From a virus, in IMG/VR virus record IMGVR_UViG_3300010297_000095, positions 1 through 22,658 of that record: 22,658 bases of DNA; one strand, 5' to 3'. The position numbers and the translations under genes were made by a program. Below the pieces are notes generated by a model that saw only the letters and a list, made by a program, of their open reading frames with translations, was not told the DNA's origin and did not search any database. Shown here piece after piece: positions 16,772-22,658 of the stretch; position 1 is the first letter of the stretch; every line of letters starts with the position of its first letter.

Positions 16772-17187
16772 TATCTTACCCTATCTAAAACGAAGTTTAC
16801 TTGTGTAGCCTCTTCACTATTTATGGTATGAAAAATCACTGCTACAGCATATTGATTACGATCTAAGTCCCCACTCACTAAGACGTCAATTAATTGACAT
16901 CGTGGTTCAAAACGCTCAATGGTATTATAAATTCTAGTTTTTAAAGCGGTCTCTGTTTGAGGGCTAATATTTTCAAATAGTAAAGCTCTAATATTACCAC
17001 CAATATCAGGCTGCATCAATCGCTCTTCTTTATCTGTAAGTAACAGGTTCTTAATACTTTGTCTAATACTATCTTCATTCTTACGAGTAGTAAGATCTTG
17101 AGTAATTGGATGAACACTAAACAGATTAGGAATATCTGAAAAGACAACTCTTTCTGCATTTATTTGTCTTGCTGTTTTAATTGCCAT
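16771..17187 (-). CDS. gp25: Baseplate wedge protein gp25 (GPW/gp25 family)
   Basis: At 138 residues it is close to T4 gp25 (132). The N-terminal FSDIPNLFSVHPITQDLTTR (16-35), the ISIR-like EDSIRQSIKNLLLTDKEERL (38-57), a central PDIGGNIRALLFE (60-72) and the ERFEPRCQLIDV segment (91-102), with its EPR triplet, are characteristic of the GPW/gp25 family. Members sit in the wedge core and contact the first sheath ring. It starts two bases after the PAAR stop codon with an AGG about seven bases upstream. Its last bases overlap the gp6 start. The assignment is very sure. Confidence 0.95.
   Translation of the reverse strand: MAIKTARQINAERVVFSDIPNLFSVHPITQDLTTRKNEDSIRQSIKNLLLTDKEERLMQPDIGGNIRALLFENISPQTETALKTRIYNTIERFEPRCQLIDVLVSGDLDRNQYAVAVIFHTINSEEATQVNFVLDRVR
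16818..16825 (-). promoter_or_regulatory. Possible late promoter -10 box (CATAAATA) before gp6
   Basis: A NATAAATA element of the type used by T4-like late promoters lies within gp25, 47 bases before the gp6 start. Other ATAAATA matches on the minus strand are found at 4553, 11054, 12640 and 17670. That is no more than expected by chance in such AT-rich DNA, so this is only a candidate. Confidence 0.2.
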
Positions 17188-17189
17188 TT

Positions 17190-17477
17190 TTAACCTGCGA
17201 ATACATTAGATGAACCGGCTGCAACACTAGTACAACCTGAGATAGCATCACCTACTCTACCTGCACCTTTACCATTTACAAATACAGTTGTTGAGCCAAC
17301 TGCAATAGGAGCCGAGTGTCCTGGACAAGGAGCAGGTGGTAGTAAATGACCAGTATTATTATCGCCTTGACGCGACCAGCCTATACCATTTACAAATACA
17401 GTCGTTGAACCAACAGCTCGAGTCATTCCGGAACAATGCGGTACATCGGCATCACCTATTCTAGTTGCTGCTGGCAT
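17190..17477 (-). CDS. PAAR-repeat spike tip protein (gp5.4-like)
   Basis: This 95-residue protein has PAAR character: RIGDADVPHCSG at the start, then two near-identical VGSTTVFVNG strands at about 23-32 and 61-70, each followed by a GD turn. The His and Cys residues (H14, C15, H44, C51, H54, C79) could bind the single metal ion that sharpens such tips. T4 gp5.4, of similar length (97), caps the gp5 spike. Here the gene lies two genes after gp5 and directly before gp25, consistent with assembly onto the spike. The ATG overlaps the previous gene by 17 bases, and a purine-rich GAGAGAGA stretch lies just upstream. The family is very sure. Confidence 0.93.
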   Translation of the reverse strand: MPAATRIGDADVPHCSGMTRAVGSTTVFVNGIGWSRQGDNNTGHLLPPAPCPGHSAPIAVGSTTVFVNGKGAGRVGDAISGCTSVAAGSSNVFAG

Positions 17478-17667
17478 GTTCTCTCTCTATCAATTCTTGT
17501 AGTTTCGAATTCCAACTTTCAATTTCTTCATGCTGTTCTTCAGTATGTGGTTCTTCTGGTATTTCCGGTAAGAACTTTATTACATGTTGTATTTTATCAG
17601 GAATACTTTCAAACTCAGTAAAAGTATGCAATTCGTTATTAATCATTATTATAAATTCGTGTGCCAT
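17461..17667 (-). CDS. Small acidic protein of unknown function between spike and PAAR genes
   Basis: The protein is about 68 residues from the ATG at 17667, or 72 if the in-frame GTG at 17679, which overlaps the preceding stop codon (GTGA), is used. Neither start has a good Shine-Dalgarno, so the choice is open. The sequence begins MAHEFIIMINNELHTFTEFE and continues with IPDKIQHVIKFLPEIPEEPH and a Glu-rich helical tail (EEQHEEIESWNSKLQELIER). Coupling on both sides and the compact arrangement make a real gene likely. It could be an assembly chaperone or a small hub component because of its place next to the PAAR tip; nothing in the sequence proves that. Confidence 0.72.
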   Translation of the reverse strand: MAHEFIIMINNELHTFTEFESIPDKIQHVIKFLPEIPEEPHTEEQHEEIESWNSKLQELIEREHASSN

Positions 17668-17675
17668 AATATTTA

Positions 17676-18956
17676 TCACGGAGTCCAGAACTTTAAGTTC
17701 GGCTCTCTTTCTAAGAAATTAATTGCGTTCGCAGGTGCTGAATTACTTGGTTTAAGACCTTCAAGGAGGGCTATATCAGCTTCTAAATCGCCTATAGCTG
17801 GTAACACAGTCCTATCTGTGTCTTTATCAAGCTCTATATCGCTAATAATCTGGTCATATTCGCTTTGTAAATCTAGTAATTCGCCATAAAGTCTTGTGCT
17901 TTCTTTCTTCATTTCAGTGACTTGGCTACGCGCTTTCTGAAGTGCCTCGCTGCCTTGTGGGTATTTGTCTTTATTACTATCTAGATAAGCTTCATATTCT
18001 TTTACTTTCTTATTATTATCTGCGATAGCTTTTTCTTTAGCGGCAATTTCACTGCGAATACCAGCAGTAATTTGAATTTTTGTTAACTCTACATCTCCAG
18101 ATGTTGATTTTGCGTTCTTTGCAAGATCTAAATATCTACGATAAGCTGCAAGCCTTGTTTTCTTCGTCCACCACCAGCGAGCATAATATCGTTCAGAAGC
18201 TTGTTCTTCATTTATAGTGCCAGCAGGATCGTAATAATCAACCGGATAAAGTTTACCTGCCTGAACATTCCGTGATACATCCCATGTTACTGTTTTTTCC
18301 AACAACTCATCTTTATGAAAGACCAGAGTATTTTTTAATTGCACAACTGGAGGATTTTTAACAGCAGGTTCGCTCTGAACAGTTACTTTTTCTAGTTCTA
18401 GTTTAGTTTGAGTTGATCCAACATCAGCTGAATTGCCGTTATCTGTAGCAAATGAGCTTATTACTTGCCCTTTACCTCTAGGAAGTTCGTTAGGTTCAAT
18501 TTTGATTGCATCTTTATTAGGTGGGGTAACTGCTACCCCTTTTTGCGTTGACTCACCTTTATCATTAATCTCTATGTTAGGTACATCTTTACAAGGATCA
18601 AAACTGCCTGAAAACATTTTATCTACAATAGCGTTAATATCAACACCTGGCGCATTACCATATTTTGCGGCTAGCGCAGCGGCCGCCGCCACAAATGCTA
18701 CGGGATTATCTCGTAGTGCAAACAAGGCAGCTGCTTCTACGATTAAAGTAGTGTTAGTCTCAGGTAGATCTGGTATAAGCCCGTCGACTGCTTCATTGAG
18801 ACCGCTAACTGCATCATTAATAGCACCCTCAATCTCATCGATCGCAGCTGCAATACCTTCATTAATATCAGAAATTGCATCATCAATAGCAGATGTAATT
18901 TCATCGACTGCTTTATTAATGTCGTCTAAAAGTTGATTTGATCCGCAAGTTGCCAT
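17676..18956 (-). CDS. Hub-region structural protein with 11-residue helical repeats
   Basis: I do not recognise this 426-residue protein as a named family. It lies between the gp5 spike and the PAAR tip. Residues 16-59 form four in-phase 11-residue repeats (AVDEITSAIDD, AISDINEGIAA, AIDEIEGAIND, AVSGLNEAVDG), a hendecad pattern expected for a long helical bundle. An Ala-rich hydrophobic stretch follows (about 71-97). The middle is Pro/Lys-rich with GESTQKGVAVTPPNK near 132-146. Residues about 255-385, starting near RYYARWWWTKKTRLAAYRRY, are strongly helical and charged, probably coiled coil. The end is FLEREPNLKFWTP. It starts eight bases after the gp5 stop codon. A baseplate-hub or tail-interior protein is the best inference. 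No signal peptide or catalytic motif is seen. Confidence 0.82.
   Translation of the reverse strand: MATCGSNQLLDDINKAVDEITSAIDDAISDINEGIAAAIDEIEGAINDAVSGLNEAVDGLIPDLPETNTTLIVEAAALFALRDNPVAFVAAAAALAAKYGNAPGVDINAIVDKMFSGSFDPCKDVPNIEINDKGESTQKGVAVTPPNKDAIKIEPNELPRGKGQVISSFATDNGNSADVGSTQTKLELEKVTVQSEPAVKNPPVVQLKNTLVFHKDELLEKTVTWDVSRNVQAGKLYPVDYYDPAGTINEEQASERYYARWWWTKKTRLAAYRRYLDLAKNAKSTSGDVELTKIQITAGIRSEIAAKEKAIADNNKKVKEYEAYLDSNKDKYPQGSEALQKARSQVTEMKKESTRLYGELLDLQSEYDQIISDIELDKDTDRTVLPAIGDLEADIALLEGLKPSNSAPANAINFLEREPNLKFWTP
18780..18911 (-). repeat. Four tandem 11-codon repeats
   Basis: Four consecutive 33-base units encode the pattern A-(V/I)-x-x-(I/L)-x-x-(A/G)-(I/V)-x-x. The units keep phase exactly but differ in DNA sequence, so this is an old duplication or selection for an 11-residue helical period. 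Confidence 0.7.
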
Positions 18957-18964
18957 TGTTAATC

Positions 18965-20311
18965 TCAGCTATTCAAGTTAATGTGGAACGTTGGTGTGTT
19001 ACTGTCTATATTAACATGGGCGTTTGACACCATTTCAGTATTAGCACCTGATAGAATAGTAACTGTACCGTTAGCATTTACCTTTAAATTACTTTGAGTA
19101 GAAACAGTAAATTGCCCTTTAACACCTATACTCGCTGTGTTAGACGCTGCTATGTTTAATTTGCCAAATGTTGTTACAGTATGATTATTTACAGTAACAA
19201 TACTTCTCTTACCTCTTGTTAATTCTATACTACTTTGTTTAATCGTTTGCCTATTAGATTTACCAATGTCGAGATAATTATGACCTTTAATATTAACTGT
19301 CTGATTATTACTTACAGTTATAACATTATTACCGTTAATCTGAGCACCGTTATCAGTTACTATTTCAGTTAACTGACTGCCACCTACTTTAACAAATTTA
19401 TCTTTATGAACAGTTTCGTACTTATTACCTTCAACTTCAAGATAATGATCACCTTTAACTAAAGTTTTCATATCGCCATGCACTGTAAGATTGCAAGTTC
19501 CTCTAATAAAAACATTCTTACTATCAGCTACTATCTCGTAGTCATCGCTAACAATTTTAGTTACCCTATCACCTGAAGGCTGAATTTCTTGAAATGTGCC
19601 TTTAGTATGATACCAGTGGATACGTTCAGAGTTTTTAGTATCATCTATTTCAAATATATGACCTGATTCAGTTTCATGTACTTTATTGTAAGGATAAGTA
19701 CTACCTCTTACATTGAGCGGATATTTACCTTCTTCTTGCCCTCCATATCGAGGATTAGGTTCAAACCAAGGTGTTTGAGTCTTTTTTGCTTCTGGTATTG
19801 GGGCAAAGCCTTCGTTCATATTCGGAGCTTTTGCAGTTTCGATACCAATCACATTATTAGCACTATCACGGTCTAACTTCTGCTTACCATCACGTTTACT
19901 AAGAAGCGTATGATGAGATTCAGCGCTCTCTCTAGCTAGTGAAGTTACATCATTTCCTAAACGATTTGCTCTTGGAAATAAACCTGATACATCTTGAAAT
20001 CCTTCATCTGGACTTAAATCAGAACCTTGATTAGCAGCATGAACAGTACCTAGGACTAAGGGCTGTTGGAATTCATCACCATCTAAAAACGTACCTATTA
20101 CCCATGCACCAGGTACAATACCTGTAGGAGTCGTACCTATACCACTAGTTGAAGCACTAGTAGGGGGCATCAACTGTACAGCCCATGGTAGGTCATCAGT
20201 AGACAACAACTTAAGACTTTTCGGATGGACACCAATCCATCTAACCTTTAAGCGGCCGAGTTGAAGTGGGTCATTTCTTGATTCTACGACACCCCAATAT
20301 AAATTATTCAT
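18965..20311 (-). CDS. gp5: Baseplate central spike gp5 without lysozyme domain
   Basis: The N-terminus MNNLYWGVVESRNDPLQLGR and the following about 95 residues match the T4 gp5 OB-fold domain (T4 FVGVVEDRMDPLKLGR), including TSGIGTTPTG and FLDG. The GLFPRANRLGNDV segment matches T4 GQYPRRLGNDT. ETESGHIFEIDDT and GTFQEIQPSGDR match the start of the T4 C-terminal part (ETESGHIQEFDDT), which leads into a beta-helix of short VxGNxxxxV-type repeats up to the end. In T4 about 160 residues of lysozyme lie between these blocks; here only a linker of roughly 100 residues is present. The start at 20311 has AAAGGA eight bases upstream and overlaps the gp27 stop codon by 8 bases. Longer in-frame starts at 20335 and 20344 are less likely. 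Confidence 0.92.
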   Translation of the reverse strand: MNNLYWGVVESRNDPLQLGRLKVRWIGVHPKSLKLLSTDDLPWAVQLMPPTSASTSGIGTTPTGIVPGAWVIGTFLDGDEFQQPLVLGTVHAANQGSDLSPDEGFQDVSGLFPRANRLGNDVTSLARESAESHHTLLSKRDGKQKLDRDSANNVIGIETAKAPNMNEGFAPIPEAKKTQTPWFEPNPRYGGQEEGKYPLNVRGSTYPYNKVHETESGHIFEIDDTKNSERIHWYHTKGTFQEIQPSGDRVTKIVSDDYEIVADSKNVFIRGTCNLTVHGDMKTLVKGDHYLEVEGNKYETVHKDKFVKVGGSQLTEIVTDNGAQINGNNVITVSNNQTVNIKGHNYLDIGKSNRQTIKQSSIELTRGKRSIVTVNNHTVTTFGKLNIAASNTASIGVKGQFTVSTQSNLKVNANGTVTILSGANTEMVSNAHVNIDSNTPTFHINLNS

Positions 20312-21554
20312 GATAAAATTCCTTTGTATATCCATGACGAGCAATGTTACAGCTAATTTGATACTGTTGAGTTGTAAACGAATGTGTTACATCAGTCACT
20401 ACATATTCACCACTAATTTGCTCATCTTCCATTCTCTCTTTACCATCAGAGGACACTCTAGGATAACTTAGCTCAATGACTTTACCAGCATTAATCTTAA
20501 AGTTACCTCTTGCTGTAAATGATGCACTAATATTACCAAAAAAACTAATAGAAGCCATTTTATCACCGATTTGATATCCAAGACCTCTATCAATGTGATT
20601 TTGATAAATGACATAAGTGGTAGGATTAAATTTATGTCCATCAATAAATTTAGAAGTATGTATACCAGGTGTATAAGATGGTTTTTTCGTTAGTTTTTTT
20701 AATCGATCTAGTTGACCTTCATAATTAGTTTCTATATCAATAATACGTTTCTTGTGATAATCAGCTACTCTCGCAACTCTATTAAAGACACTCTCGTTTA
20801 CATATTTTGTACTATTAGCTCGATCAGTTAAATGAAACGATTTGATTTGAAGAACTTTACTATCTACATCAAAATTCTGGTTTGCTGCTACATTAATATT
20901 GTAAGCATATGTTGCTATTGGTTCTTTTTCCGTCATATCAAATAGACTTTCAAAATGAAACCCTTCAGTATTTTTGTAGAACATATACTGTTGAAACGGG
21001 TTTTTCGAGCTAGCTGCATATTTAGATAATAATCCAATAGTTCCAAACGGTGATAATCCAGGTATAGTTACTTCTTGTGTACGGTCTGTTTCACTTTTGG
21101 TAATTAATTCTTGACCGAGATAACCTAAAGCACTTTCTACACCGTCTGAAATATTACCAGTAAACTTTGCATCAATAGAGATTAATTCATTTAATTTGCT
21201 CTCTTGTGAAAACCCAACTAAGGTGTATCCCATAATAACACCTTTAGTGTCTCTATCAACACCTTGTATCGAAACTATATCAAAGGTTAACCTGATTGGA
21301 TCTTCTTCTGTATCAGTAATACTAACAAATTCTATATCTAAAGTTTCTTCCCCTAAAATTGGAAATGTACCTAAAAGATCAACTGCGTCAGCTATATCAA
21401 TTGCAATTGCTAAAGAATTTGAATAGATACTTTCTGTCAAATCAACACCAGTAAATAATCCCATAAGAGATTCACTCTTACCATCTGCATTAAACAGAAT
21501 AATTTGAGATATAGTTAACTGACCAGACTGCGCTGCTGGAGTACTACGCGCCAT
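20304..21554 (-). CDS. gp27: Baseplate hub protein gp27-like
   Basis: At 416 residues it is close in length to T4 gp27 (391). It lies just before gp5, the protein that gp27 trimers hold in the T4 hub. The sequence shows a two-half beta-barrel-like pattern: an N-terminal ILFNADGKSESLMGLFTGVD (19-38) with LTESIYSNSLAIAIDI (39-54), similar to the T4 [20 protein letters not shown] region. The late part holds FTARGNFKINAGKVIELSYP (about 355-374), parallel to T4 TIGNFNLTPGVKIIF, and GEYVVTDVTHSFTTQQY, parallel to T4 EFYVDEVIHELSNNNS. It starts two bases after the gp53 stop codon, with GGTGA six bases before the ATG. Overall similarity is modest, and gene order adds much of the confidence. Confidence 0.85.
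   Translation of the reverse strand: MARSTPAAQSGQLTISQIILFNADGKSESLMGLFTGVDLTESIYSNSLAIAIDIADAVDLLGTFPILGEETLDIEFVSITDTEEDPIRLTFDIVSIQGVDRDTKGVIMGYTLVGFSQESKLNELISIDAKFTGNISDGVESALGYLGQELITKSETDRTQEVTIPGLSPFGTIGLLSKYAASSKNPFQQYMFYKNTEGFHFESLFDMTEKEPIATYAYNINVAANQNFDVDSKVLQIKSFHLTDRANSTKYVNESVFNRVARVADYHKKRIIDIETNYEGQLDRLKKLTKKPSYTPGIHTSKFIDGHKFNPTTYVIYQNHIDRGLGYQIGDKMASISFFGNISASFTARGNFKINAGKVIELSYPRVSSDGKERMEDEQISGEYVVTDVTHSFTTQQYQISCNIARHGYTKEFYHE
20320..20325 (-). promoter_or_regulatory. Shine-Dalgarno deciding the gp5 start
   Basis: AAAGGA lies inside the end of gp27, eight bases before the ATG at 20311. It favours the short gp5 start over the two upstream in-frame starts, and the T4 gp5 N-terminus (NNLNW...VGVVED) aligns best from this ATG. 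Confidence 0.7.
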
Positions 21555-21556
21555 GT

Positions 21557-22069
21557 TTAATCACCGTTCAAAATGCGTTTTAAATCTGAGCGAGCTAGAG
21601 TCTTAAATGACTTATCGATTAAGAATATACTACGTCTAGATTCATTTAACTCAGTAGCTTCATCATATGCTGTAACTGCGGAGTAATTAGCATGACCACC
21701 ACTCATAAGAGCATACGTATCAGGAGTAATAGTTAAATCTTTGGTATTATGTTTATAGTGTATTATTGTACTTTGAGATGCTGCTAGCCCACCATATTTC
21801 TTTTTCATAAATTCTTGAAACTGAAAGGTTGTTAAAGGCCACTCATAATACGGATCAATAATCTGATTCGAAAGTAAAACTAGCCAATCATACTTTGGGT
21901 CATCATAGTAAAAATTTGCAACCATGTCAGGTCGTTCACCTTCTTCTACTGTATAAGGTAGAAAAATAGTAGCATTATTTTTAACTGTATCTAGAATTTT
22001 GACACGTGTTAAAATATTAACAACTTCTTGGTTGTTATAGTTTATTTTTGGGAAACGTCTAAAGTACAT
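21557..22069 (-). CDS. gp53: Baseplate wedge protein gp53
   Basis: This 170-residue protein (T4 gp53 is 196) has the gp53 core. A short N-terminal part is followed by YTVEEGERPDMVANFYYDDP (about 39-58), then YDWLVLLSNQIIDPYYEWPL (59-78), like T4 PRPEELANAIYGNPQLYWVLLMCNDNYDPYYGW read in pieces. The end IFLIDKSFKTLARSDLKRIL (148-167) resembles the T4 IKIIAKSDINSF end. In T4, gp53 binds wedges to each other around the hub. The ATG shares one base with the stop codon of the preceding tube-cap gene (TAATG), so the genes are coupled. The assignment is very sure. Confidence 0.92.
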   Translation of the reverse strand: MYFRRFPKINYNNQEVVNILTRVKILDTVKNNATIFLPYTVEEGERPDMVANFYYDDPKYDWLVLLSNQIIDPYYEWPLTTFQFQEFMKKKYGGLAASQSTIIHYKHNTKDLTITPDTYALMSGGHANYSAVTAYDEATELNESRRSIFLIDKSFKTLARSDLKRILNGD

Positions 22070-22658
22070 TACGGATAAAACTCCCCGGCTCCGCCTCCTC
22101 CGCCTTGACTATAATCTAACGTGTAGCCAAGAAAGTCTTCTGAGGTGATAATTTCAGTTTCTTGTAATTGAATAGTGCATTCGACTGCTACAGGAGCTCC
22201 TGTACCTTTATGGAATGATGGTACTCCATCAGGGGTATGATTTATTGTAAATCCTGTAATAACACTTCGTTTAATTGGTAGCATATCTGTTTGCGTACCA
22301 ATAATCATAACTTCTACTTCATCAGGATACTGTAATAAGGCGTCACCTCCATCTTTACCAAAGGATGGATGCATACGCCGTCTAAATTCATCTGTAACAT
22401 TAAACAGAGTTTTTGATTCAGCATCATTACGGGGTGCAAATTTCCATGTAAATGTATGAGTACGCAACGGTACGTTATCGAGAAGAGTAGCAAGATGTGG
22501 ATTTAATGTATTACCAGTTAATAAATCAACAGCGCCAGCTGCACCTGGTACTATACTAGCTACATTACGCAAAGCTAGCCTAGCAGCAGTATTAAGATTA
22601 TTACTATCTAGAACAAAATCTTTAGCACTTTGTGATAAGCCTCGTTCGGCTAGTTTAC
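22069..22658 (-). CDS. gp48: Tail tube cap protein of the gp48/gp54 family, 5' end beyond the window
   Basis: The frame is open without a stop codon to the right edge, so the N-terminus is outside the window; a TTG at 22572 is only an internal Leu codon. The 195 visible residues include NPHLATLLDNVPLRTHTFTW, KFAPRNDAESKTL, a RRRMHPSFG block, a YPDEVEVMIIG strand, a SVITGFTINHTPDG segment and an IQLQETEIITSEDF end. This is the order seen in T4 gp48/gp54 (NPFVELLF..., PRNxxESK, MHP, YPSEF, LTFRELE). Known members form the start of the tail tube on the baseplate hub. Marine relatives often place gp48 directly before gp53, which favours gp48 over gp54. The C-terminus is a glycine run (GGGGGAGEFYP). 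The family is sure; gp48 versus gp54 is less so. Confidence 0.78.
   Translation of the reverse strand, partial: KLAERGLSQSAKDFVLDSNNLNTAARLALRNVASIVPGAAGAVDLLTGNTLNPHLATLLDNVPLRTHTFTWKFAPRNDAESKTLFNVTDEFRRRMHPSFGKDGGDALLQYPDEVEVMIIGTQTDMLPIKRSVITGFTINHTPDGVPSFHKGTGAPVAVECTIQLQETEIITSEDFLGYTLDYSQGGGGGAGEFYP

Noticed and set aside
4553-17677. Several minus-strand ATAAATA strings (for example at 4553-4560, 11054-11061, 12640-12647, 17670-17677) as late promoters
   Set aside because: The number is about what base composition predicts for AT-rich DNA of this length, all lie inside coding regions, and most are not at a consistent distance from a start. Only two are listed, at low confidence.
18433-18936. 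Plus-strand 167-codon open frame rich in Ser/Ala/Leu
   Set aside because: It is antisense to the hendecad-repeat gene. The Ser/Ala/Ile richness follows from the complement of the GAT/GCA-rich repeat codons.
22570-22572. TTG as start codon of the right-edge gene
   Set aside because: The frame continues upstream without a stop codon to the window edge, and the family is much longer than 167 residues, so the TTG encodes an internal Leu and the gene is cut by the window.

Overview
The window is a slice of the late structural (baseplate and tail-fibre) region of an AT-rich, T4-like contractile-tailed phage. The style is that of marine myoviruses of cyanobacteria or SAR11-type bacteria. The evidence is gene order plus protein similarity recalled from T4: a gp48/gp54-type tube cap, gp53, gp27, gp5, a PAAR tip, gp25, gp6, a gp7-position protein and gp8. 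These are followed by a very large DUF4815-type protein and a repeat-built tail fibre, where T4 would have gp9 to gp12. The host cannot be read from the sequence.

Every gene is on the minus strand, so transcription runs from right (22658) to left (1). The genes are packed almost without gaps. The largest spacer is 13 bases, and many junctions are TAATG or short ATG/stop overlaps, so the window looks like one long translationally coupled operon. No tRNA, CRISPR array, insertion sequence, terminator or convincing plus-strand gene was seen. Both edges cut genes: a tube-cap protein enters from the right, and an unidentified structural-looking protein leaves on the left.

Region by region, in transcription order. 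(1) 22658-17190, tube cap and hub/spike: tube cap, wedge gp53, hub gp27, spike gp5 (without the T4 lysozyme domain), a 426-residue protein with 11-residue helical repeats, a 68-72 residue acidic protein, and the PAAR tip. (2) 17187-10705, wedge: gp25, gp6, the gp7-position protein, and a gp8 enlarged by repeat modules of the same type as in its upstream neighbour. (3) 10691-1784, periphery: a 2022-residue DUF4815-type protein, a 71-residue coiled-coil-like protein, and an 875-residue fibre. (4) 1782-332, an enzymatic two-gene insert inside the structural operon: a 138-residue JmjC/cupin-like protein with an HxD...H metal site, and a 344-residue radical-SAM enzyme with a complete SPASM cysteine pattern. 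(5) 348-1, the start of the next structural gene, which overlaps the end of the radical-SAM gene.

The most interesting item is the coupled JmjC-like and radical-SAM/SPASM pair between the tail fibre and the next virion gene. Both families are known for modifying amino-acid side chains in proteins or peptides. No small precursor peptide lies between them. The best inference is a phage-encoded post-translational modification cassette that acts either on a neighbouring virion protein, such as the fibre, or on a host protein late in infection. The substrate is not visible here.
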